Source of the DNA: Paenalicyclobacillus macrosporangiidus
GTDB taxonomy: Bacteria; Bacillota; Bacilli; Alicyclobacillales; Alicyclobacillaceae
Assembly: GCF_900116805.1 (NCBI RefSeq)
Contig: NZ_FPBV01000001.1
Location: 124,001-188,000 of the forward strand
Length of the DNA: 64,000 bases
Direction of reading: 5' to 3'
Shown here: piece by piece, positions 47,636-55,718 of the stretch
Layout of the letters: each line of letters opens with the position of its first letter
Numbering within the stretch: the first letter of the stretch is position 1
Position numbers and translations under genes: made by a program
The notes under the pieces: generated by a model
Databases searched by the model: none
What the model was told of the DNA's origin: nothing
The model's input: only the letters and a program-made list of their open reading frames with translations

Positions 47636-48838
47636 ATGGGGAAGGAGAATAAGGAGAATATCATCAAACGACTCAGCGTGATCCTCGTCACGCTCGTCAC
47701 GGTGTTCATCGGATTCGGGCTCATCATCCCGGTCATGCCGCTCGTGGTGCAAGGGACGGGTGCGCGTCCCATCCACCTCGGGATGATGTTGGCGGTGTAC
47801 TCGGCCGTGGCGTTCTTCATCTCTCCGTGGTGGGGGCGCCTCAGCGACCGGATCGGCCGCAAACCGGTGCTGATCACGGGGCTCATCGGCTTCGCGGTCA
47901 GTTTCGCCGTCTTCGGCCTGGCGAAAGACTGGCTCTGGCTGATGTATGTCGCCCGCCTCATCGGCGGCGGCTTCTCCGGGGCGGTGACGGCCACCGCCAT
48001 GGCGTACATCGCCGACGTCACGACCGCCGAGGAGCGGACCAAGGGCATGGCGTTTGCGGGCATGTCCATCGGGGTCGGATTCATCTTCGGCCCGGCCCTC
48101 GGCGGGATGCTCAGCACCTTCGGTGTCGCCGTGCCGTTTTTCGCTGCCGCGGCCCTGGCCCTGCTCAACGCCCTGTGGGCCGCGGCCGGATTGAAGGAGT
48201 CCGTGGCGCGGCGCCCGGCGCAAGCCGAGGACGGCGAGACGTCCCGCCGGTCTCGGTGGGCGGCGTTCACCGGCCCGTTGAAGTACTTGTACATCGTCGA
48301 TTTTGTGGCCCAGTTTTCCATCGCCTCGCTGGAAGGTTGCCTGCAGTATTTCGAGATGGCCCGCATCCACGCCACCTCGCAGCAGATCGGCTGGATGTTT
48401 TTCATCTCCGGGGTCGTCGGCGCCCTCATCCAGGGCGGCATTGTCCAGCGCTACGTGAAGCACGGCCGCGAGGTGCCGACGATGTACATCGGCCTCGCGG
48501 TGTCGGCCGTCGGATTGTTCCTGATCCTGCTGTCGCGGGATTTCACGACGGCGGTCCTGTTCACGGCCATCTTCGGGGCGGGCAACACGGTCATCAAACC
48601 GACGCTGCAGTCCGTCGTCACCAAGGAGACGACCGTCGGACAGGGACTGGCGGCGGGCCTCATCTCGTCGATGGACAGCCTGGCCCGCGTGGTCGGTCCC
48701 CTGTTGGCGACGGCCCTGTTTCAGGTTCACGCAAATCTGCCGTTCGTCGTGACGGGCATCATCGCGCTGGCGGCCATCGGACTGGTGTACGCGTACCAAC
48801 ATACGAAACGCGAAAGAATTGTGACGGAGCCCGTGTGA
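47636..48838 (+). CDS. MFS drug-type exporter (DHA1 family)
   Basis: A 400-residue, 12-helix antiporter. Motif A reads GRLSDRIGRKPVLI and motif C-like glycines and prolines appear in SIGVGFIFGPALGGML, which together mark drug:proton antiporters like TetA/NorA. The start MGKENKENIIKRL follows a GGGGGG run. It stands alone with its own promoter and terminator, so drug- or stress-dependent control through the repeats upstream is plausible. Confidence 0.88.
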   Translation: MGKENKENIIKRLSVILVTLVTVFIGFGLIIPVMPLVVQGTGARPIHLGMMLAVYSAVAFFISPWWGRLSDRIGRKPVLITGLIGFAVSFAVFGLAKDWLWLMYVARLIGGGFSGAVTATAMAYIADVTTAEERTKGMAFAGMSIGVGFIFGPALGGMLSTFGVAVPFFAAAALALLNALWAAAGLKESVARRPAQAEDGETSRRSRWAAFTGPLKYLYIVDFVAQFSIASLEGCLQYFEMARIHATSQQIGWMFFISGVVGALIQGGIVQRYVKHGREVPTMYIGLAVSAVGLFLILLSRDFTTAVLFTAIFGAGNTVIKPTLQSVVTKETTVGQGLAAGLISSMDSLARVVGPLLATALFQVHANLPFVVTGIIALAAIGLVYAYQHTKRERIVTEPV

Positions 48839-48858
48839 CGGAGATCGCCGCGGGCTCC
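48826..48858 (+). terminator. Terminator of the MFS exporter
   Basis: GGAGCCCG (48826-48833) pairs with CGGGCTCC (48851-48858), followed by TTCGCTT. The left arm overlaps the end of the gene. Confidence 0.5.
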
Positions 48859-48863
48859 TTCGC

Positions 48864-48894
48864 TTGACTGTCCAGATGCAAACTATGGTACACT
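48864..48894 (+). promoter_or_regulatory. Promoter candidate for the ctaC operon
   Basis: TTGACT (48864-48869, 5 of 6) and TACACT (48889-48894, 4 of 6) with a long 19-bp spacer. Confidence 0.4.
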
Positions 48895-49150
48895 GTAACC
48901 GGATCTTGGGGTGCGCCAGCTCGTTTTGGCCTCATTCGATTGTATGAGCGGCTGATGGTCCAGGCAGGGCATGGAAGACGGGGCGTTGGTGCATTCTATC
49001 ATACGGAGAATTTGGCGGCCTTCCAGCGGCTCGCTGCTTTTTGCTGTCTGATAGAACGCACTATTGGCGCAATGCCCACGGATTCGACTGCTGGCCATCG
49101 TGCTGCGCCCATGAAGCAACGGTCAGACCTGCCGAGGAGGGTGTGGTGTC
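48895..49150 (+). other. Long leader of the cytochrome oxidase operon
   Basis: About 250 bases without a convincing gene before ctaC. It contains an inverted repeat TTCTATCA (48994-49001) / TGATAGAA (49049-49056) that extends to 11 bp with one mismatch and encloses 47 bases including a CTTTTTG run. No known riboswitch class was recognised. Confidence 0.45.
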
Positions 49151-49810
49151 GTGAGTTCATCATCTTGGCTGCCCGCGCAATTGACCTCGATGGCGCACAA
49201 CGTGGATCTCCTTTTCTACATCATGCTTGGCATCATCACGTTCTTCTTTGTGCTCGTCGAGGTCTTGCTGATCACATTCCTGATCCGCTACCGCCGATCG
49301 GCGAAGAACCCGGTCGGCGCGGCCGTCCACGGCAACAACGTGCTGGAGACGGTGTGGACGCTCATCCCTGCCCTGATCCTCGTCTTCATGGGTGCCTACA
49401 GTGTGCGCTACGTCTACGAAGCGCAGAATCCGCCGGCGAAACCGCTGGTGATTGAGGTCATCGGGCACGAATGGTTCTGGGAGTTCAAGTATCCCAACGG
49501 GCTCGACACCCACAACGACCTGCGGATCCCGGCAGGACAGAACGTGTTGTTCGACATTCACTCGGCGGACGTGATCCACGGCTTTTACATCCCTGAGGCC
49601 CGAATCCAACAAGACGCACTGCCTGGTCGGATCACGCAATTCTGGGTGAATGTGGACGCCAAAGACGTGGGCAAGCAATTCCAGGTGCCGTGCGACCAAT
49701 TCTGCGGCACGGGCCATCCCATCATGGTTGGCCAGTTGACAGTGATGTCGCCGGACGATTTCAACACCTGGATGCAGACGGAGCTGCAGAAACAGCAGGC
49801 CAAGTCGTAG
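49151..49810 (+). CDS. ctaC: Cytochrome c oxidase subunit II (CuA)
   Basis: A 219-residue subunit with two N-terminal membrane helices and an external cupredoxin domain. The CuA ligands are H143 (VIHGFYIPE), C181, C185, H189 and M192 (CDQFCGTGHPIM), so it accepts electrons from cytochrome c or a copper protein and is not a quinol oxidase. The aromatic HEWFWEF motif is present. There is no fused cytochrome c domain. GTG 49151 follows GAGGAGG by 9 bases. First gene of the oxidase operon. Confidence 0.95.
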   Translation: MSSSSWLPAQLTSMAHNVDLLFYIMLGIITFFFVLVEVLLITFLIRYRRSAKNPVGAAVHGNNVLETVWTLIPALILVFMGAYSVRYVYEAQNPPAKPLVIEVIGHEWFWEFKYPNGLDTHNDLRIPAGQNVLFDIHSADVIHGFYIPEARIQQDALPGRITQFWVNVDAKDVGKQFQVPCDQFCGTGHPIMVGQLTVMSPDDFNTWMQTELQKQQAKS

Positions 49811-49952
49811 GCCACGTGACACCCGGGCAACCCGCTCGCCGCCAGCGGACCGGAAGATCCTCCGGCGTCCGGACCGTCCGGCGCACTCCTCTCGTCGGTG
49901 TCCCGCACGGGGTGACGGGTGAGCGGGCATACTGAGACAAGGTGGTGTGAAC

Positions 49953-51566
49953 ATGGAAGCCGTGCTGCAGGCGCCGCGCCGGTCCTTCGTCCGCGAGTGG
50001 GTGTTCACCGTGGACCACAAGAAGATCGGCATCATGTATGGCGTCACCGCCCTGTTCTTCTTCCTCATCGGCGGTCTGTTCGCATTGTTGGTGCGTACCG
50101 ACCTGCTGAGCTACAAGGGCTTGTTCGACGCGCAGAGCTACAACGAGTTTTTCACCATGCACGCGACGGTGATGGTGTTCCTGGTCATCATCCCGATGCT
50201 GATGGGCGCGTTCGCGAACTACCTGGTTCCGCTGCAGGTGGGCGCGCGCGACATGGCGTTCCCGCGCATGAACGCCCTCAGCTACTGGCTGTATTTCGTC
50301 GGGGGCATCATCATCCTGCTCAGCATGCTGTACGGGATGCCCGACTCCGGGTGGACGGCGTACCCGCCGTACAGCCTGACCTCCCAGGGGCCGGGGATGG
50401 ATTTCTGGGTGATGGCGATTCACATCGTCGGTCTCTCGTCCATCCTCGGCGCCATCAACATCATCGTCACCGTCCACCGCATGCGGGCGCCCGGCATGAC
50501 GTGGAACCGGCTGCCGCTGTTCGTGTGGAGCACGTTGGTGACGGCGTACATGCAGCTGTTCGCGACCCCCGCGCTGGCCGGGGCCGTGACGACGCTGCTG
50601 CTCGACCGCCACTTCAACACGGTCTTCTACGACAGCTCCGCGGGCGGCGACCCGATGATGTACCAGCACCTGTTCTGGTTCTATTCACACCCGGCGGTCT
50701 ACATCATGATCTTGCCGGCGTTCGGCATCATTTCCGAGGTGATACCCGTCTTTGCGCGCAAGCCGATCTTCGGCTACCACGCCATCGCCTACTCCAGCGT
50801 GGCCATCGGGTTCCTCGGCTTCTTCGTGTGGGCGCACCACATGTTCGTGGCCGGGATGCAGATGTCCGCCGGCATTCCGTTCATGATCTCGTCGCTGGTC
50901 ATCGCGGTCCCGACCTCGGTGAAGATCTTCAACTGGCTGGCGACGATGTGGCGGGGTGCGGTAGAGTACACAGTGCCGATGATGTACGCTTCGCTCGGGT
51001 TCATCGGGTCGTTCATCATCGGCGGCTTTAGCGGGACCATCGTGGCGGCGGTGCCTCTCGACATGCACCTGCACGACACCTACTTCGTCGTGGCGCACAT
51101 CCACTACGTGCTGTTCGGCGGCGCCGTGATGTGCATCATGGCCGGCATCCACTTCTGGTTCCCGAAGCTGACCGGCCGCATGTACAATGAGAAACTCGGT
51201 TATCTCGGGTTCTGGTTGTACTTCATCGGCACCCAGGTGACGTTCTTCCCGATGCACCTGGTCGGCCTGGCGGGCATGCCGCGGCGCATCCAGTCATACG
51301 CGCCCATCTTCCAGACCTGGAACCAGGTGGCGACCATTGGTTCGTACATCCTGGGCCTGGGCACCATCATCATCCTGTACAATCTGATGGTGTCGGCCAA
51401 GTACGGCCGCAAGGTGGGCCACAACCCCTGGCACGCCCGCACCCTCGAGTGGACGGTGTCGTCGCCGCCGCCTGAGCACAACTTCGATGAAATTCCCGTC
51501 GTCACGGATACGCCTTACCGTCCGTACACGCCGGAGGAACTCACGGCGAGCAAGGAGTCCGCGTAG
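49953..51566 (+). CDS. ctaD: Cytochrome c oxidase subunit I, A2-type
   Basis: A 537-residue, 12-helix catalytic subunit holding heme a and the heme a3-CuB centre. CuB and cross-linked Tyr are in YSHPAVY (H246, Y250); H295 and H296 (WAHHMF) complete CuB, and HDTYFVVAHIHY holds the heme histidines. YSHPAVY instead of GHPEVY marks the A2 group, where the D-channel glutamate is replaced. ATG 49953 has AAGGTGG 7 bases upstream; a GTG at 49947 is an alternative. Confidence 0.96.
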   Translation: MEAVLQAPRRSFVREWVFTVDHKKIGIMYGVTALFFFLIGGLFALLVRTDLLSYKGLFDAQSYNEFFTMHATVMVFLVIIPMLMGAFANYLVPLQVGARDMAFPRMNALSYWLYFVGGIIILLSMLYGMPDSGWTAYPPYSLTSQGPGMDFWVMAIHIVGLSSILGAINIIVTVHRMRAPGMTWNRLPLFVWSTLVTAYMQLFATPALAGAVTTLLLDRHFNTVFYDSSAGGDPMMYQHLFWFYSHPAVYIMILPAFGIISEVIPVFARKPIFGYHAIAYSSVAIGFLGFFVWAHHMFVAGMQMSAGIPFMISSLVIAVPTSVKIFNWLATMWRGAVEYTVPMMYASLGFIGSFIIGGFSGTIVAAVPLDMHLHDTYFVVAHIHYVLFGGAVMCIMAGIHFWFPKLTGRMYNEKLGYLGFWLYFIGTQVTFFPMHLVGLAGMPRRIQSYAPIFQTWNQVATIGSYILGLGTIIILYNLMVSAKYGRKVGHNPWHARTLEWTVSSPPPEHNFDEIPVVTDTPYRPYTPEELTASKESA

Positions 51567-51688
51567 CGGTTCCGCCTGCGGGCGGGCAATACGGGCAATC
51601 ATCGGAGCGGAGCACGGCACCCGGCGGAGCGAGGCGCCGTACCGGCGTCGCGGCGGTGCAAAGATGGGTCGGCGGGGAGGTGAAGCGC

Positions 51689-52687
51689 GTGAGCTGGCGA
51701 CTGCCGCTGATCACGTCCATCGTCATTGTCGTCCAAATGACCTTGGGGGCGTTGGTGGTCGGCGAGAATGCGGGCTTCGCCTGTCCCGATTGGCCACTGT
51801 GCAATGGCGCGCTGTTTCCCAGCCCGAGCGGCCTGGTTGCGCTCGAATGGGTGCACCGGGCGACGGCGCTCCTGGTCGTGGTGCTGGTGGCGGCCGTCGC
51901 CGTGCAGGCCTGGCGGCGCAGGGAAGACGCGCGGCTGTTCCGCCTCAGTGTTTGGGCCGTGTTGTCCCTGTTGGTGCAGGTCGTGGTCGGCGGTCTGATT
52001 GTGCTGGTGAAGGCACCGGGGGTGACCACGACCATCGACGTGTTGAACAGCATGTTCCTGCTGTCGTTGTCCGTGACCATCGCTATGCGCCTGCGATCCC
52101 GGGCGGCCGCCTGCGCAGGCCTGCCGCTGAACGGCGTGAAATCCGGAGAACCGCGGGGGGAAGCGTACCGAAGGCTTCGCCCGGCATCCCGGGCGTTCAC
52201 GGGTGCGGTGTGGGCGGCCGTGACGGCAGGGGCGCTGTTTCGGCACACCGGCGAGAGTGAGGCCTTGTTCGGGCGCAACGATTATCTGGCGAGCCACGGC
52301 CAGACCGCGATGCCGTCGCTGGCAGAGGCTCACTGGATGCTCGGCCTGCACGGCTTGACCGCCCTGTGTCTCGCGGGCGCCGCAGTGTTTCTGGCGGTGA
52401 GGGCGTCCCGGACGAGGGTCCTCGTCCGCTGGGCCTGGGGGTGCCTCGCGTTGGTGGGGGCTCAAGCCGTCCTGGGCATCCTGACGCTCGTGACAGCGTT
52501 GCAGCTCGCGTTGGCCACGCTCCATTGGACCGTGGCCAGTGTGTTGGTGGCATGCGCGGCCGTGCTGCAAGGACGGACGGCGGCGTCGGTGGCAGAAAAT
52601 GCACGCGCCCGCCCTTCGGGCGCAGACACGGACGAGGATGGACGCACGGATGGGGTGGCACTGGCCGAGCCACATCCGTTACGATGA
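51689..52687 (+). CDS. ctaA: Heme A synthase CtaA
   Basis: A 332-residue, 8-helix membrane enzyme oxidising heme o to heme a. The external cysteine pair C32/C38 (CPDWPLC), typical of Gram-positive CtaA, precedes EWVHRATAL with a heme histidine; AEAHWMLGLHG and TLHWTVASV hold those of the second half. GTG 51689 is preferred: GGGGAGGTGA lies 6 bases upstream. A polar stretch after the fourth helix (about 140-175) and a long charged C-terminal tail are slightly unusual. Confidence 0.92.
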   Translation: MSWRLPLITSIVIVVQMTLGALVVGENAGFACPDWPLCNGALFPSPSGLVALEWVHRATALLVVVLVAAVAVQAWRRREDARLFRLSVWAVLSLLVQVVVGGLIVLVKAPGVTTTIDVLNSMFLLSLSVTIAMRLRSRAAACAGLPLNGVKSGEPRGEAYRRLRPASRAFTGAVWAAVTAGALFRHTGESEALFGRNDYLASHGQTAMPSLAEAHWMLGLHGLTALCLAGAAVFLAVRASRTRVLVRWAWGCLALVGAQAVLGILTLVTALQLALATLHWTVASVLVACAAVLQGRTAASVAENARARPSGADTDEDGRTDGVALAEPHPLR

Positions 52688-52711
52688 CCCTGGTGAAAGG
52701 AGGGAGGGACG

Positions 52712-53629
52712 ATGGCGGTGCACGGGACGGCGGCGAAGCGGTTACGCCGCGAGGAACCGCAGCAGCGACACGGAACGTGGCGCGACTATATCTCTCTGAT
52801 GAAGCTCGGGATCACGACGGCCAACCTGATGGCGACGGTGGCCGGACTGTGGATGGGGGCCCATGGCCATCCGGGGTGGAAAACGGTGGTGATCACGCTC
52901 ATCGGCACAGCGATGGTGGTCGCTTCCGGGGCGACGCTCAACAATTTTGTCGATCGCGACATCGACGTGCGCATGCAGCGTACGAGCGGACGCGCATTGC
53001 CCACGGGGAAGGTTCAGCCGGTGTCGGCCTTGGTCATCGGACTTGCCCTCGGTGCAGCCGGATTGGTACTGCTCGCCGGTTGGGTCAACAGCACGGCGGC
53101 GGCATGCGCGTTTGTCGGACTCGTGATGTACGCCTATGTGTACACGGTGTGGTTGAAGCGAACGACGACGCTGAGCACGGTCCTCGGCGGATTGGCCGGG
53201 GCGATGCCCCCGCTCATCGGATACGCGGCCGGAAGCGGCGGACGTCTGAATCTGGCCGCGTGGGTGGTGTTCAGCGTGTTCTTCCTGTGGCAGCCTCCTC
53301 ATTTCCTTCCGCTTGCGATGAAGCGAGTGGAGGATTACCGCGCGGCAGGGATTCCGATGCTGCCGGTGGTGCGCGGATACACAGAGACGAAATGGCAAAT
53401 ACTGGTGTACACCGCGGCGATGGTGCCTGTTTCGTTGCTGCTGTACGCCCTGCAGGCGGCCGGCGTGATCTACCTGTTGGTCGCCCTGGTGCTCGGCGTC
53501 ATCTTCTTGTGGCGCGCGGTTCAGGGGCTGTTCACGAAGGACGACCTGGGCTGGGCGAACCGGTTGTTCCGGTTTTCCTTGGTGTACCTGACGGCCATCT
53601 GCGTCGCAATGGTTGTGAATCCGCTGTAA
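52712..53629 (+). CDS. ctaB: Heme O synthase (protoheme IX farnesyltransferase) CtaB
   Basis: A 305-residue UbiA-family prenyltransferase with about nine helices. The Asp-rich substrate motif is NNFVDRDID (77-85), followed by KRTTTLSTVLGGLAGAMPPLIGY and FFLWQPPHFLPLAMKRVEDY. GAAAGGAGGGAGGG precedes ATG 52712. It makes heme o for ctaA, encoded just upstream. Confidence 0.95.
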   Translation: MAVHGTAAKRLRREEPQQRHGTWRDYISLMKLGITTANLMATVAGLWMGAHGHPGWKTVVITLIGTAMVVASGATLNNFVDRDIDVRMQRTSGRALPTGKVQPVSALVIGLALGAAGLVLLAGWVNSTAAACAFVGLVMYAYVYTVWLKRTTTLSTVLGGLAGAMPPLIGYAAGSGGRLNLAAWVVFSVFFLWQPPHFLPLAMKRVEDYRAAGIPMLPVVRGYTETKWQILVYTAAMVPVSLLLYALQAAGVIYLLVALVLGVIFLWRAVQGLFTKDDLGWANRLFRFSLVYLTAICVAMVVNPL

Positions 53630-53678
53630 CTGCGAGCAACGCGTGTCACGGACACGTTGGAAACGGAGGAGGATCAGG

Positions 53679-54311
53679 ATGGCGACCGAACATGCGCATG
53701 CGGCTGGGCACGCCGCCCATCACGACGAGCATGTCGACCATCAGGGCAACGCGAACTTCGCCGTCTGGTGCGGACTGGCTGCGCTGACGTTTACCACGGG
53801 GACGTTCGTCGCGTCCAATGTGTACCTGAGGGCGTGGAGCCCGGCCAAGTTCGTGCTGGACGATACCCTGTTGAAAAACCTGCCTTATGTTGCAGTCCTG
53901 TTTTCCATCATCTCCACCGTGTTGTTGTTGATAGCCGCGTCCTTTTTCGTCCGCGACAAATGGCGCGCTTTCAACGGGACCCTGGCGTTGGCGGCCTTGA
54001 CCTATGCGGTCGTATTGTTGACGCAGTTCCGTCTGATGATCTGGTTCGCAGGGTACAGCAAGCAGGTGGCGACCATCTACGCCCCGACGGCGGCCATCCA
54101 ATTTCTGCTGAACGTCGTCGGCATGGTTCTCATCGCCGTCGCCGGCTGGTATTCCAGCTTTCCGAACAAGGCGCACATCAACAAGTTCTTCCCGGTGGCG
54201 ATGAACGTCTGGTTGTACTCGGCGGTGTCCGGGATCCTGATTCTGATCCTCGAGAACGTCATCACCTGGGGACAGTTCGCCGCGTGGTGCGGCATCAAAC
54301 TGACCAGCTGA
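53679..54311 (+). CDS. Heme-copper oxidase subunit III-like protein
   Basis: A 210-residue protein with a histidine-rich N-terminus (EHAHAAGHAAHHDEHVDH) and five membrane helices. Size and helix count agree with short subunit III proteins of bacterial oxidases. Sequence similarity is less obvious than for subunits I and II, so the call rests partly on position. ATG 53679 has GGAGGAGG upstream. Confidence 0.75.
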   Translation: MATEHAHAAGHAAHHDEHVDHQGNANFAVWCGLAALTFTTGTFVASNVYLRAWSPAKFVLDDTLLKNLPYVAVLFSIISTVLLLIAASFFVRDKWRAFNGTLALAALTYAVVLLTQFRLMIWFAGYSKQVATIYAPTAAIQFLLNVVGMVLIAVAGWYSSFPNKAHINKFFPVAMNVWLYSAVSGILILILENVITWGQFAAWCGIKLTS

Positions 54312-54342
54312 AGGCCGCGCGCAAGGCGGAGGAGGGGAATCG

Positions 54343-54441
54343 ATGCAACCGTTGCTGTTCGCACTCGGCGCTTTCGCCTTTGTGGCGCTGACGCTGCTGA
54401 TTTTGAAGTACACCACGTACCTGTCGAACACCAAGAAGTGA
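54343..54441 (+). CDS. 32-residue single-helix peptide, probable small oxidase subunit
   Basis: The peptide begins MQPLLFALGAFAFVALTLL, continues as one membrane helix and ends with a polar, basic tail (YLSNTKK). GGCGGAGGAGGGG lies just before ATG 54343, one of the strongest ribosome sites around, and the gap to the previous gene is only 31 bases. Small one-helix subunits are known in several heme-copper oxidases (established), so a structural subunit is likely; its length would hide it from usual gene calling. Confidence 0.75.
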   Translation: MQPLLFALGAFAFVALTLLILKYTTYLSNTKK

Positions 54442-54595
54442 ATCTGGCATCGCTCGCCGCCGTGGAGCCATCCGCGGCGGCTTCCGTACATTCTGCCGGA
54501 CGCGATCCCGCGGATGGCCCGAACACCGGGCCGCCCCCTGTGCGCCACGGGGGTCACCGAGCGGTGCGGCGGTCCGGCTTGGAGAAGGGATAGGC

Positions 54596-55306
54596 GTGGG
54601 CTCGGCCTTGGCGTTTACAACCGGATGGGTTTGCATCGTGTTTCTGGGGTCGGTCTTCAGGCGGTACTTGCAGCACCGGCGCCTGAGCCACCTGTTTTGG
54701 AGCGTGTCGCTGGCGGCCTCCGCGGTCGCGTCGTTCAGTTATTGCGGTGCGGTCTGGTCATCCGGTGCCGCCGCCGAGGTGTGGTTCCGGTTGTATTATA
54801 TCCTCGGGGCGATGTGGATGCCCGCCTGGATGGGGCTGGGGAGCCTGGCGTTGGTGCTGCGCCCGAGGTGGGTGTGGCTGCTCGCGTCGGCGGTGACGTT
54901 GGCCGGCGCCGCCGGCAGCGTCCTGTTGTCGCAGGCCCCCATTCAAGCCCAGGCCTTGGCGGCGCTGGCCGGACAGGCCGGGACCGGCATCTTGGCGCCG
55001 GGGGCTTGGTTGGGGGTGCTCATTCCGCTGAACACATTCGGCGCGGCGGCCGTCATCGGCATTGCGGCCTGGTCGGCGTGGAAGACGTACCGCAGGCAGG
55101 CCCCGGTCCGGTTCCTGTACGGGAACCTCTGGTTGGCCTGCGGCGTGCTGGTGATCTCCATGGCCGGGACATCGGCCCGGCTGGGCTGGGGAGATCTGTT
55201 CTGGGGCGTGATGTTTGTGGGATGGGGGATCACCTATTGCGGGTACCGCCTGTTGACGCCCCCTGCGCACGTGTGGGTGGAGTCCGTTCCGAACGGCGCC
55301 CGGTGA
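54596..55306 (+). CDS. Multi-pass membrane protein at the end of the oxidase operon
   Basis: Not recognised. 236 residues with about seven hydrophobic segments and few charged loops; GTG 54596 follows GGAGAAGGGA. The helix count and lack of soluble domains recall 7TM sensor or assembly modules, but no motif supports this. Location at the end of the ctaCD-AB operon, 154 bases after the small subunit, suggests a link to oxidase assembly or regulation (inference). Confidence 0.65.
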   Translation: MGSALAFTTGWVCIVFLGSVFRRYLQHRRLSHLFWSVSLAASAVASFSYCGAVWSSGAAAEVWFRLYYILGAMWMPAWMGLGSLALVLRPRWVWLLASAVTLAGAAGSVLLSQAPIQAQALAALAGQAGTGILAPGAWLGVLIPLNTFGAAAVIGIAAWSAWKTYRRQAPVRFLYGNLWLACGVLVISMAGTSARLGWGDLFWGVMFVGWGITYCGYRLLTPPAHVWVESVPNGAR

Positions 55307-55420
55307 CGGACCAGAGGCGGCGCCGGGGCGGGCTTCCGACGCTGGCGGACGGCACTTCGCACAGACGCTGGCGGGGGAGGATCCATCAAACGCCTGTCCT
55401 GCGGCACCGCCGGCGCAGCA

Positions 55421-55612
55421 TCACGAGTGGCGGTTGTTGTCGCGGGTCCACTTGCGGTTGCGATTGCGCGTGTGGGGAAACGAGTCCCCCTTTTTCAAAT
55501 ACACCCGGTTCGGATGGTGCAGGTTCCGGCTGTCCGGATGTTCCCCAATCTCCACGTACCATCCGTCATTCGGCACTTCCCAGCCTGGCTCAAAGACGTT
55601 GTTCTGTCCCAA
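55421..55612 (-). CDS. YjzC-family protein
   Basis: A 63-residue protein whose pattern (FEPGWEVPNDGWYVEIGE, then KKGDSFPHTRNRNRKWT) matches the YjzC family of Bacillales, function unknown. TTG 55612 is chosen: it gives the MGQ start usual in YjzC, with GAGGTGG about 5 bases upstream; a GTG at 55621 is inside that site. It lies alone on the minus strand between two rightward operons. Confidence 0.8.
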   Translation of the reverse strand: MGQNNVFEPGWEVPNDGWYVEIGEHPDSRNLHHPNRVYLKKGDSFPHTRNRNRKWTRDNNRHS

Positions 55613-55718
55613 ACGGACCACCTCATCTTCTGATATGTTCTAATATGGGGATGCATGTCCGAGTGTATGCAGAGGGAGATCGGATGCCTCCCGCCACATC
55701 GAGCAGGAGTTGGTTCCC

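Noticed and set aside
48883-49119. A 78-codon leftward frame in the ctaC leader
   Set aside because: No ribosome site or recognisable family; it lies in the probable untranslated leader.
55427-55633. A rightward 68-codon frame opposite yjzC
   Set aside because: The opposite strand has clear YjzC-family similarity and a suitable ribosome site; this frame has neither.
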